From: Ophiocordyceps camponoti-saundersi (nom. inval.)
Lineage: Eukaryota > Ascomycota > Sordariomycetes > Hypocreales > Ophiocordycipitaceae
Assembly: GCA_003339415.1 (NCBI GenBank)
Contig: PDHQ01000400.1
Span: 1 to 26,824, forward strand
Direction: 5' to 3'
Length of the DNA: 26,824 nt
Shown here piece after piece: positions 10,480 to 21,668 of this stretch. Below the pieces are notes generated by a model that saw nothing but the letters and a program-made list of their open reading frames with translations, was not told the DNA's origin and did not search any database. Positions within the stretch are counted from its first letter, which is position 1. Every line of letters begins with the position of its first letter. Both the position numbers and the translations under genes were made by a program.

Positions 10480-11130
10480 AACTTTATCTACCTTATTATT
10501 TTAAACGCGAAAAATCGTTTTTCTTTTAGCCTTTACCGTATAGTTCGTTATTCCTATATTCCGAGGAAATATTATAATAAAGGTACACTATCTCGAGCCG
10601 GGTAACGAGGTTATTAAGTTCCTAGGATCGCTATTCGGCGCTATTACTATTCGTAAGGGAAACGATTAAAAGATATTTTATACTTTTAGAATAAGAGACC
10701 CTAAGTTATCTAGGAGACTTTAGTATCTTACTACTAACGTAAGTAAACCTAGTAAAGTAAGAAAGGAATAGGAATAACTATTATTAGGACGCGGAAGCGC
10801 GCGTAGCGGCTATGCCGCCGCTTAGGAACCCGATTATCTCGATTACGTATAATCCCGCCTATACTATTTATTAGCGTTAGATTACGTTACTCTTACGTTT
10901 CCCCGACTAGCTATAAGGAATTCTTATAATAAGCTAAGGCGAGATTATTCGTTCTTACGCTAAATACGAGGACCCGACTTTTCCGCTTACTATATATTAC
11001 TATATTAAGGTCCTAGGCGTTTTTAGTAGTTATTATACTAACTATATTATTATAGAGCGCCCCTATAATTACCCGACTAGTTCGTTATTAGGAGGCTCGA
11101 GTTCCGATAGTATTATTACGAATTCGTAGG
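10480..11130 (+). pseudogene. Copy D of the four-copy unknown gene family (plus strand)
   Basis: Plus-strand homologue of A-C, divergent from B. Readable blocks are FLGSLFGAITIRKGN with an FY-T core (about 10620-10690), matching FLRSLFRRIKKTIREEE of B; GEIIRSYAKYEDPTFPLT (about 10938-10992), matching GII-ASY-EVV; and YYIKVLGVFSSYYTNYIIIE (about 10998-11057), matching NYIKVAGEFRD-YTNYIVIG. It then continues with RPYNY and a short serine-rich tail (LLGGSSSDSIITNS) to a RIP-type stop near 11120. Frames change at least once. It is the most diverged copy, and its N-terminal part lacks the clear TISADSA motif. Upstream DNA is the right inverted-repeat arm. Function unknown. Confidence 0.6.
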
Positions 11131-11329
11131 CGGTTTTGCGTCGTGCTAGCCTTAACCTAGCTTATTAGGTTAGTAGCCTTAGTATATTCCCTCGTATATA
11201 GATAGTATAAGGGCATAGGGAGATAAGAAAAAGGGGAAAGGAAAGGGGAAATAATCGTATATATCCTTAATATTATAGTAATTTACTATAGTTTCCTTAA
11301 AGTAAAAAGCATAACGTAAAGAAACGTAG
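11131..11329. other. Purine-rich spacer
   Basis: No gene. A tract of mostly A and G runs from about 11217 to 11252 with several aaagggg words. Long purine tracts escape RIP because they contain no C on that strand and few TpG, so they can persist as landmarks. There are no terminal repeats nearby that would make it a retrotransposon polypurine tract. Confidence 0.4.
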
Positions 11330-11720
11330 CAAAAAATATAGGAAAGAAAGAGTTTATAATAAAGGAAAGAAATAGAAGAAAAGAGAAGGAAGTTAGCAAG
11401 GTAGAGGTAAAACCTTAATACGCTCGCGGAAAAGAAGCAAAGCCTTAGCAGGCAAGGCTTTTATAAAGCTATCCGCAGGGTTATCTACGGAGGCGATCTA
11501 GCGGATTTCGATACGTTTATCCTATACCTCTTATCGTAACTAGTAATTATAAATATCGATATATCGGAGGTTTATTTAAAGTTTTCGCGGGAGGTTTAGT
11601 TAGGAGTATAATCGTACGCTAATTATTATAGTAAAATATTAAGATGCCCGTTATTTAGATACTAAGTTCTTTAATTAAGCGGGATAGGGCCTGTTATTCC
11701 TTAGCGGCCTTAGAAAAGGC
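11330..11720 (+). pseudogene. RIP-degraded relic with basic N-terminal region, unknown
   Basis: In frame 2 a Lys/Arg/Gln-rich region (segment AEKKQSLSRQGFYKAIRR, about 11420-11480) leads into VIYGGDLADFDTFILYLLS (about 11480-11536), NIDISEVYLKFSREV (about 11552-11597) and SYANYYSKILRCPLFRY (about 11614-11664). Interruptions are TAA or TAG of RIP type. The protein is unrecognised. It is on the same strand as copy D but I found no continuous frame linking them; it could be a downstream exon of that unit or a separate gene. Confidence 0.42.
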
Positions 11721-12849
11721 TAGGAGTTCCCTTTCCGTAAAGGAGGTTATAACGGTTATTTGCTTTATAGCCTTCTAATTAAAAGTACTACTATCTTAAA
11801 GTTAGAAATAGTAACCCTAAGATAATTTGCGAGTATCCGGATAATTAGCGTAGGAAAAATCTAATAAGCAGATAGCCGTATAAGTTCTAAGACTAAAAGA
11901 GAGGGCGTAGTTAGCCGTATCGAGAAGATAGGCTAGGCAACGCTTAATTTTATAGAAATAACGCGGCCCTAGGTTTAAGCGTAACCTCGCAAGCTTACTA
12001 ACCGTATATGCGATATCTAGTCGAGTATAAATAGCGACGTAGAGAGCACTGCCTATTATTAAAAGATAGTATTTTAACGCAGAACCGCTCCCTTATAACC
12101 TATCTAATAAGGATTTCTAACTATTATAAGCCCGATATTCTATATTAAAAAATACTAAAAGATACTATCTAGCACTCTCGTAACCTAAACAATCTCCCTC
12201 CCTCCTTTTATATATAATTATTATTCTATTTTACTCCCTAACTTACTAATTAATACGTTTTTTCTACTAGTCTAGCTCTATAATATAAGTTATTAAACGG
12301 CCTCTTAATACTCGAGATTCGTGGCGCCCTTTTACCTAGGTATATTCGTCCCACTTTTACCTCTCCGTACGTTTATCTATATAGCTATCTATAGCTATTC
12401 CTATCGTATATATATACGGGAAATAGAACTAAGGAATAATAAGAGTAGGAAATAGTAGTACTTTTATAAGGATTTATTATAAATAGACTATATAACTTAT
12501 AAGTCTTATACGATAGGCAGAGTCTATAAGGCATTTTTAGTATAATGTTTACGATACCTTAATATATATAAGTATATACTAATATTAGTTATTTTATCTT
12601 ATACGGTTTAAGTTATAGCTAAAAGATAAAGGGTAAGGATTATAAAAAAAAACTAAATATATAACGGTATACCTATATTATCCCCTAAGTTTAATATTAC
12701 TATACTACCCTATAAAAGATATAACGTCCTAAGCTACCTATATTCTTTCTATTAACCTTAAGCTCTTAAATATATCCTAAAAACTTATAATATTATAATA
12801 ACGCTTAAGTAACTTAATTACTATATCTCGCCGCAAAGCTTCCTCCCCC
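11721..12849. other. Degenerate spacer
   Basis: Only scattered short open segments are seen, none longer than a few dozen codons. No terminal inverted repeats, LTR ends or RNA genes could be recognised. Base context is RIP-like, with AT-rich stretches around 12170-12260 and 12540-12800. Confidence 0.4.
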
Positions 12850-15430
12850 GGGCACTAACTTAGCAAGCGATACCGAAATCGATAATCTAATAACTAACTA
12901 TACGAAGAAACGACCTAATCCCTCGCTACTTAAGATAAACATTTTAACGATATTACGAGTATATTTTAGGACGCTAAAAAATACTATATACTTATAGCTA
13001 AGATCCCTATAAGAGTTCTAAAGATAGATTAAACGATCTCGAAAAATAGAATACTCGATAAGAAGTATATTAACTAACTTTACGAAGCGTTTTATTAAGG
13101 AGCCCTACGACGAAATGCAGTTAAAAACTATATTACCGTTCTTTTCTCTCTTAATAAGTCCCGGCGCTTCCTATAAAGTAAGAATATTAATACTAAATTA
13201 CGTAATATTAAAACTATTTATAATTTGCTTAATTAGCTTTTAGAAATACTAGTTAAGGTATTATCTAGCTAGCACTAGATTAAAGCGCTAAAAAGGTATA
13301 ATTAAGAGTATAACGGAGAGGAGGCTAACTTATAGTAGCCCTACTAGCTCTATAATAAAGGTCTAAGCCTCGTACCCTATTAATCTTATAACCTTACGCT
13401 AATAATAATATAAATTCTATATTAAAGAATATTAACTTAATATTATATTTTAATTAGTAAACTCTCTTAAAGAACGATAATTACGGCGATATTTAGGTAT
13501 AGGTAGTAGAGGCGGCCTCTTAAAATCTTAAAAGGTTCTAAGGCACCGCTTATAATATCGAAACCGAAATAGGACGCTACCTCTTCCTAGAAGGCTAACT
13601 AGGCTTCCCGCTATAATAACTTGCTACTATATAGCGTAACCCTATTTAGAAAAATTATATTACCGCTTAGTGCTTTACCGCCCTAAGTAGAGGTACTTTC
13701 GGGATTACTACGTAGGATTCGATAATACGCCTTAGAGTTCCCGAAGTTCGCCACCCCCCCCGACCGCTATACCTTATCTCTAATATTATTATTTGCTATA
13801 GTTTTAGTTCGCTGCCTTTTATTACGTTACGTATAACCTCTAATACCTCTACCTTACCGCCTACTACCGCGTAATACCTAATAACTAGTATAAACTCGTA
13901 GCCGCCCTTCGCGACGATAATCCGCCTACTAAGATCGAAAAGCTCCTTTTCCTACCTTAAAAAGACGCTAAATCGGGTAGCCTAACCGCGGAACGTAATA
14001 GTTCCCTACTTATCTAATTTACTAATAATAAGTACGAATATATTTACTATAAGCTTATAGAAGAATACGTTAAGATCCTTAACCTTACTTAGATTATAAA
14101 CTTATCCTCGATAAAATATAAGGTACTCCGTTAAGTAATAAAATATATAATAAGCTAGCTAAATAATACGCCTATTATTATCTTCGACTAACGCAATAAT
14201 TAGAAGCTATCCCTTTATAAAGACCTCCTCCCCGCCCTCTTATCTTTTAGTACCGAACGCCTTAACGAAGCTAAATAAAGACCTATTTTATTCTTACTAT
14301 ATTTCGATACTAAACCTATTAACGAGCGCCTAGCGATTATTCTTTAGTATAAGTTACTTAACTTTATAATCCGTAATCTTAAGGTATTAAAGTAGCTATA
14401 TTAAACTAACTACCTTACGCTCCCTAAAAAGGGAATCGATACCGACGATTACGCCGCCCGATTTAGCGACTAGTTCTAGTGCGGTCTGCTAGATATCGTT
14501 CGCTAGTATATCGGTCCTAACTTTCGCCCTACCTAGTCGCTAGCCGTAGATACCGATACCGGTCCTTATAATAGCGGCGGAACCGAAACGTTTAATCTTA
14601 CCTAGGACCTCTACACCTACGCGTTAAGGCTCCCCTTTATTACCTAAGATAAACGCCTTTATTATATCCTTAAGTTAGCCGAGTTCCCTAAGACCCTCGC
14701 CGCCCTCTTTATATAATAACTTTCGCTATAATAATATACTACCTACCTATTATACTAAGTTCTCGAAACCGATAGCGGTAGTAATCTTAACGCTGAAAAT
14801 ATCGAAACCTAACGCCTAAACGCACCTTCGTTTATTACCGCTACTTAGGATTTAACCCCCCCCTTAACTTTACTACCGCCTTCGCGAAAACGGGCTCCCC
14901 TAACCGTAATATAGCTATTTAAAGCAAATAGCTAACTACGTTCTAAGCCTCCCCCCGACGAAAATATTACTCTCCCCTTAAGTCTTATATATTTTTATAA
15001 CGATATATACTAAGAACGAGGCACCGCTAGCGAAAACGATAAAAATATATATTATAATTCTAACAGCTTACTTCCTCTGTTACCCCTTCCTCGCACTAAA
15101 GCTAATTCCCCTAATACTACCCTTAAGGGTAATACCGTCCTATCCGTCCGCTATCCTTAACTTACTAATACCCCGCCAGCTACTAGTAAAATACCCTTAA
15201 AGCCGGGTTAGACGAGCTACCCTACGCGGTCTATATAGTAAGTAAGCCCTGCTCTGCCTACTATAAGGACGAATAATTATACCGCTAATAGACCGCAGAA
15301 TATAACGCTAAGGAATAAGTTAAACCGTTCCTTGCGGTCTACTAGTATAATATTTTCGTAGGGGCTAAAAGCAAACGATAGAAATAGTAGAGTACGCTAA
15401 CTATATTTAGAGAGATTCTTTATTAAAAAA
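12850..15430 (+). pseudogene. Large RIP-degraded coding relic, unknown protein
   Basis: Up to about 850 codons can be followed on the plus strand across several frames. Readable blocks: KRFIKEPYDEMQLKTILPFF (about 13085-13145); IETEIGRYLFLEG (about 13558-13596); ALSRGTFGIT (about 13680-13710); KYEYIYYKLIEEYVKILNLT (about 14032-14090); LYKDLLPALLSFSTERLNEA (about 14213-14272); DYAARFSD and CGLLDIVR (about 14450-14505); TDTGPYNSGGTETFNL (about 14550-14600); and a Lys- and Gln-rich C-terminal part with LDELPYAVYIVSKPCSAYY (about 15205-15260). The frame moves from 0 to 2 at an 8-C run (13754-13761), and another 8-C run lies at 14856-14863. Stops are RIP type. Nothing aligns it with the other families in the window. 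Presumably a transposon or duplicated gene, but unidentified. Confidence 0.55.
13754..13761 (+). other. 8-C run at a frame change
   Basis: The frame-0 reading (ending PEVRHPPR) stops making sense just after this run, while frame 2 then gives a long coding-like stretch through DDNPPTKIEKLLFLP. The simplest reading is a length change in the C-run. Confidence 0.5.
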
Positions 15431-16208
15431 GTATAGTCTATATCGCCTATTATATTTTATTAATATTATAACTTTTTTCTTATAAACCTAACTACTATCT
15501 TATACCCTTTATAATATCCTAATATAATATTAATAATATTACCTAAGTATTAGGCTTTATATTCCCGGAAATAGTTTCTCGAAGAGATATTATAATTTAC
15601 GCTCCCTATTACTATTTAAATCTATATACTTTTATAATAAAGTCTTTATAAACTACCTCGTTAAAGCACCTAATTTCCTTATATATAATATAATATTATA
15701 TACTATCTCTTTCTACTATCTTACTATAATTATACCGCTAATATTATTCTTCTATTCTATTTTACTTATTCTATACGAAAAATAAAATAATATAAGTTTT
15801 AATTATTTATATAACTACCGTATAGCTTTAGAGGAAATATAATAGAGAATATACAAGTATAAATAATATAAAGGATTCTTTATAAAAGGACTATAATAAC
15901 GGGGCCCTAAATTTTCTTCACCCTTATATAATACTGCGAGTTAATAGGGCCTAGTAACGGGGCCGCTTACGATATTAAATAAAATTATAATATAAATATA
16001 ATATAAGTACTAAATCTAAATACTACGTAGTAAAATAAAAAAAAATATCTAGCCTACCGTTCTTCTTATAAAAGGACTAAATAATTAACGTGTCTAACTC
16101 GCCCGTTAATTACTCTCTCTCCCTTTATAGGTAATTACCTACCTACCTCCCTTATACGCCCTTAATACCTGCGGCACGCGTACTCCTTTACTCGAAGTAT
16201 ATATTAAA
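15431..16208. other. Spacer upstream of large-ORF copy 1
   Basis: No gene seen. Two short direct repeats are present: ataaaaggact at about 15886 and 16069, and taacggggcc at about 15898 and 15956. These could be remnants of a regulatory or subterminal repeat region for the element that follows, but they are too few to call. CT-rich tracts occur at 16110-16160. Confidence 0.4.
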
Positions 16209-18721
16209 ATGCCCCCTACCTATAATTTTTATAATAACTAATACTATTCCTATGACGATAACGAAGACCGGCCTTAGTCTCCTACTAAGCTAGGATATAT
16301 TAATAACTCGCTAGAATTTAAAGATAAATATGCCCCCTTAGATAAGGAAACTACCCTTATCTAGCGCGGGTATGCGATCGATTATACTTTTAGATCTTAT
16401 AAATTTTCCGGTAACTATTTCTATTACGTTATACCTAATTTAAGCTAATCTAAAACTAGCCTCTTAACTTCGAAGACTTACTAATTCTCCTAATTTTAAT
16501 CTCGCCGAAGCCCTCTCTCTCTTCTAAACCCGCTATACTATTAACTACGAATACTCTCGAAACGGTCGCTAGTCCCGACCCGTAAGCGTCGAAGATAATT
16601 ACTATCTAACCTTTTATATAAATATAATTAGTATTATTAGTCTTCCCCTTCGAACTATCTCGCGCTAAGGCGGATTTTTTAATAATATTACCTTTACTTT
16701 ATAGTGTTAGTCCGCGCCTTACGCTTCTAAGTATACGATTAAACTGCTACTATTTACCCTTACTAACCGTATATTCCGTATCGCTATAGCGGGCTTACGA
16801 GAAACTTAGTTTATCGTTATATACCTCGTTAAACCTAAGATTAACGATTCCGATAAAGTAAACCCGGCCGCTAAGCCTCGAAACCTATCTAAAGTAACCT
16901 CCGCTAGCATAGTAATATATACCGACTACGCTAGCCACCTCGCAGAATATATTAAGGGTATATTCGAGACCTTAAAGCTTTACGGATTTAGTATCGAGCC
17001 TAGTTAGCGGCTTAACGAAACTTATTCGTAAACCTTATCCCTCGCGAAGTAGGTTATATTTTAGTAAATTTTTATAAACTCCTAGCTTATATTCGCTTAT
17101 AACTATCGTAATAACGCCTTCTAGATAAAGAATAAGCCTGCCTTTTACGCTTATAACTACGGTGCTAATACCTAGATTAATCTAGAACCCGTCCCCTCCC
17201 CCCGTGCTACCCCGGACCCCGATAGCGATAACGTTATCCCCGCCCCGCACCCCTTTTCTAACCGCCTCCTTATACTCTCTAGTAGGCTTAACGCTAAGTA
17301 TAACTTTTCCGGAATCGCTTACGTCTCCTATACCCTTGCTGCCGATATATAATATTCCCCGCGAGAGCAAAGCGAGATACCTAACGCCCGCTACTCTACG
17401 CCGCCGCACCCCTCTAGCGATATTAATACCTCTAAAGTTAGACGCTTATACTTACTAGCTAACCGCACCCTCGTCGCTTAGTATTATAGCCGCCTTACCG
17501 ACTTTACTTTTTACCCGCTCGCCTTCTATCCCCGATTTAGTAATTTCTTATTTTTAGTATTACCTCGTTTCTTACGAGATATATACCGAGATAACTATAG
17601 TAGCGACGCTAATCGCGCGCGTTACCTAAACGCAGTATTATTCGGCTTTTTTTAGGGCTACTCTAATATTAAGCGTTTTATCCGTAGCCGCTTAGAAGAC
17701 CTCCTAGTAGCGAAGGGTATTAGCACCGCTATGCTTACCCTCCCGCTAGCTAAGGCGGCGAGATACGGCGCAGCTACTAATACTAAGTATAAGAGGCTCC
17801 TCGGCGCCCTCCGCGGCCGCGCTAACTTAATAAACCCCGAGGTATCTATACTATTTACGCGCGAAAGGGAGCAAATCGAGGCCTCTATTAGACTCTAATC
17901 TTACGCCTTTCGCATAGAATAGGTTATTATAGTACGGACCCCGGAGCTAGCTATCGAATACTATAACTTCGGTACTATCTTAGAGCTTATACTTAACTTA
18001 ATCGACTTCTTCCTTTATAATAAATCCTCCTATATATCGCCCCTCCGTAACTTCTAGCCCGATATTTTCCCTAATATTCTCTCTACTTATAGCCGGATAT
18101 TCGACTTCGTAATATATAGTATAGATTCGCGTTTCCTTACCTCTCCCGATACCGGGCTTAACGTCGCCGACTCCGAGGCCGTAGCTATTATCGACCGCCT
18201 CGGAAACTTTTATTTTACCGGCGACTTTAAGGTATTACTTACTAGGACCCTTAGCCTAATACTTATAATAGAAAGCCTAAAAAAGGGGGCATAGCCCTTT
18301 ATTTCGCTAACGGTACTTAACTTCGAGCGGACTCCTAGTATAATAAATACCGGCTACCTCCGCTCTATTTTAGCTAATAAATAACTACCGCTCCTATACC
18401 TTCCCGCGCTTAAGTTCTATTATAGCGTCCACGTCTCTAGTATTCGCTATAACGATATTAAGTTTAGTATCCTCGGGCGCGATCTTATTTCCTCCCCTTA
18501 GGATATTATAAACTTCGCCGTAACTATAATCTAAGATCTCTAAGTCTTATAAACGGTTATATTCGTTACTTCTAAGTTCCGTAACTTTTTAAAGAATCGG
18601 TTATCTAAAGCTATCGAAACTAACTAGCTTAACGATACTAACTATACGCGGCGAAATTAGCGTATTACCGCCCTTCTCGAATAGTAGCAGTTAAGCCGAA
18701 ACCCCTTTGCTATTCTATATC

Positions 18722-18752
<31 letters not shown>

Positions 18753-19560
18753 TTTAGCTCGCTAATACCGTGCTAAGCAGCTCGAAGCCTTTACTAGCCC
18801 TCTTAACGATAATAGTCCTACTACCTACGGTAATATTAAAATAATAGAATATAAAGCACGTAGTAACTATATACTTTAGATCTACGAGGTATACCTTTTT
18901 ACGAAAATCGCCGCCTCTTATCCCCTTACCTTTAAGTATTCTACCTAGTTCTCTTATCTTCGTAGCGCTATCTAATATACTCGTAATAAGAATCTGCCCC
19001 CTAATACGTAAACTACTATACTTAACGCCGCCCTCGCCGCTAGCTATATCTAATAAACGCCTAGCACCTACTTTAGTTATCTAATAGTAAGGCGTTTCTT
19101 TAAACTTATCGGACCCGACGGACCTTCTCCTATCGCCCGCGCTATTCCCGGTATACTAAAGCGTCGGGCTCTTAAGGCGTAGGAAATAATTACTAGCTTA
19201 GCTCCTCGTATTATCGACTTCGGTTACCTTATACCCTTTTATACTATACTACCGCTAATTAAAAAGGGTTTTATAAGTTTAATTAGTAGTAAATAGCTTA
19301 AAGACTTACGTATCCGATAATATTACGCTAAAGCCTATAACCTCCTCCGGAGCCTTCTCCCTAATCTTATATATAACCTCCTCCTAATATAAGCGCTAAC
19401 TATTACCGCGTTATCGGAAACTCCTCGGGCGCTTAATAACGCTCCTAGGTTTATTACTTTCCCCGCTAAAAAGAACCCTAAGTAGTTAGCGGTCGTAATT
19501 ATTCTTTATATACTCTAGTATATATATTTAGGATAATTTCCCCTTAGATAAGATAGTATA
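16209..19560 (+). pseudogene. Copy 1 of a large unknown ORF family (~1,100 codons)
   Basis: Starts at a surviving ATG (MPPTYNFYNN). After frame changes near 16440-16490 it stays in frame 1 to about 19560, interrupted only by RIP-type stops (for example at 17173, 17350, 17479, 17653, 17896, 17920, 18055 and 18289). Blocks shared with copy 2: NKPAFYAYNYG (about 17130); FTFYPLAFYPRFSNFLF (about 17503-17553); FRIE-stop-VII (about 17908-17930); EAVAIIDRLGNFYFTGDF (about 18175-18230); RNPFAI before the proline run (about 18700); and ALTITALSETPRALNN near the C-terminus (about 19395-19440). A 30-C run encodes ten prolines in frame. Two Asp- and Pro-rich low-complexity segments lie near 17180-17260. 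I see no reverse transcriptase YxDD box, DDE pattern or helicase motif. A mobile-element protein is plausible because it is multicopy and RIPed, but function is unknown. Confidence 0.7.
18723..18752 (+). repeat. 30-C homopolymer (poly-proline codons) in copy 1
   Basis: Uninterrupted C from 18723 to 18752. The reading frame is the same on both sides, giving about ten Pro codons. The equivalent point in copy 2 (about 24475-24486) has only short runs, cccc and ccccc. CpC is not a RIP target, so C-runs survive while their surroundings decay. Length errors in sequencing or assembly are possible for such a run. Confidence 0.85.
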
Positions 19561-21130
19561 TTATCTATTATAGATATACGTAGAAAAATTAGTAAGATAT
19601 AATTATTCTTTTATATACCCTGCTCCCTTTTTACCTTACTCTATTTTAACTTATCTAATATATAAAGTATAAAGGCGTAAATATTTATATACTTAAGCAG
19701 TTAGGACTTATTACTATTTATAGCGATAAAAGAACCCCTAAGGGCCGTTAAATCCGCGTCTCTAATAAAAAAACGCTTTACTAACTACGCTCGGAACTAT
19801 ATTCTTTACTTAAGTAACCCTAAGCTTTTCTAGCAAAGGTTTTTAAGACTAATAATATAGTTTAGCTTTATCGCTGCTAGTCTATAATACGTAATAAACC
19901 CCCGCCTTTATAATACTAATTTATAGAAGTTCCTAAGATATAAGAAAAGGGCTAAGTAAACGATTTAATCGATACCTATAAAGGCTCCTAATAGTATCTT
20001 ATATATAATTAGCGTTTATTTCTTCTTACGCTAGCCTATTACCGTCGATAAAATAGTCTCACCTCTTTATAATCTAACCTTACCTTTTCTCTTCTCCTAT
20101 ATCGTAATCTACGTATCTCTATATACCCCTTTTATAATCTACTAGATATTCCTTACTATAAGAATACCTATCTAAATATATTACTCGTAATATAAATACG
20201 TGTATATATAAATATATAATATATAAAATATAAAACTAAGCGAAATAATAACTATAAATTACCTTTTCTAATATTAACTACCTACTAATATTATCCTATC
20301 TAATACGATATATAAACCGGCCCTTTTTTCTATTATTAGCTTATTATATATATACTTATTATCCTTTTTATCTTTTTAAGAAAAAAACCCGTATATCGCT
20401 CGCTACGTCTAAATATTATCTTATATTATACTTTAAGTATTTTAAATTTCCTATTTATATCTTATACTAACTATTTATTTAAGAAAAATAAAATCACCTA
20501 ACTATAGAATATATAGCTTTATAAAAGAAGGAAATGCAAAAAAAAAAAAATCCGTATATTTATCTAATTCCGTTTTATTTATTAAATTCCTTAAGCTAAA
20601 AAGATAAAATTACTTAGAGTATAAGCTATATATATAACTAAGTCCCTTACGCTTACGGCGACTAACGTTATCTATAAGATAATCTTACGCCCTTCCTTAT
20701 CTCCTTTACACTTAAGAAGATTCTCTCTATTTTAACTTCCTTTTAGAAAGATAATAGTTTATTTTACCCCCTTTTCTTAACTACTCTCTAGATATAAGAT
20801 ACTTATCTATTAATTTTTTTCTAATAAATTAAAACGGCCTAATTAACCCGTACTACCTTAATAGATATTAATCGACCTTTACTACCTTAATAAACCTTTA
20901 GCATCGTACTATTATTTCTAACCTATACGCCCTAGCGAACCTAGACCTACTCCCTCTATACTATCTTCCCTGCTAGCCCTTTATTTATTTTTTATAAGTG
21001 CCGGTTACCCTGCTAAAATATAAGAATAGATACTTCTTAAAACTTACCCCTTTACTACCTAATAAATTCACGCTTTTAAATACGGGAAGTAATCTTATCC
21101 CCTTAGGCCTTATATTAATATTAAAATCGT
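19561..21130. other. Degenerate spacer between the two large-ORF copies
   Basis: No protein, RNA gene or element end recognised. The stretch is strongly AT-rich from about 20160 to 20640. No repeat shared with the flanks of copy 1 or copy 2 was found by eye, so element boundaries cannot be set. Confidence 0.4.
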
Positions 21131-21151
21131 TATATATATATATATATATAT
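21131..21151. repeat. TA microsatellite, (TA)10
   Basis: Ten perfect TA units followed by T and an A-run. In RIP blocks, TA tracts can arise by conversion of CA/TG repeats: a (CA)n tract would become (TA)n. Confidence 0.85.
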
Positions 21152-21562
21152 TTAAAAAAAAATCCTAGCTAACGTATTATATTCTAAAGATATATAAATA
21201 TCCGGTTATAAAATACGATATATAATCTCGTCTAACCTTAAACCTAACTATATAAGTACCGTAGACTAATCACGCCTTAGAAACTAGCTCTATGTCCTCC
21301 GTATTTTGCCGGTACTAAGCTAATACGGTAATTATAACTATAGAACTATTATACTAGTCTATATATATATATCGTCCTAAGTTCTAGTTACGTTCGTATA
21401 TAAGCGGTATATACTACGCGCTATAAAGAAGCAAAGTAGAAAGATACTATATACTCGAATAAACTATATATATATAAACTACCTCTCTTCCTGCTATCCT
21501 TATTCTACTTCTTCCCCGTTAAGCTTCTCTTTACCGAGTAACTATCTCTTACCTTTCTAAGA

Positions 21563-21577
21563 CCCCCCCCCCCCCCC
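21563..21577 (+). repeat. 15-C homopolymer upstream of copy 2
   Basis: Fifteen consecutive C, about 90 bases before the ATG of copy 2. It is followed at 21620-21646 by an almost pure A/G tract. Both would lie in the promoter or 5' leader of that gene. Neither can be mutated by CpA-directed RIP except at its edge. Confidence 0.8.
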
Positions 21578-21668
21578 TAAAAGCTATTACTTAGTCTATC
21601 ACTATTAACTAACAAAAATAGAAAAAAAAAAGAAAAAAAAAAAGAACGAAAAAAATATATCTACGAAA

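Noticed and set aside
11217..11252. Retrotransposon polypurine tract
   Set aside because: No LTR-like repeat or reverse transcriptase relic could be found beside it; purine tracts simply survive RIP.
15886..16090. Subterminal repeats of an element (ataaaaggact, taacggggcc)
   Set aside because: Only two copies of each, and no counterpart near copy 2, so the evidence is too weak.
17182..17458. Overlapping short frames on both strands around 17182-17458
   Set aside because: Both are shadows of the frame-1 reading of large-ORF copy 1, which aligns with copy 2.
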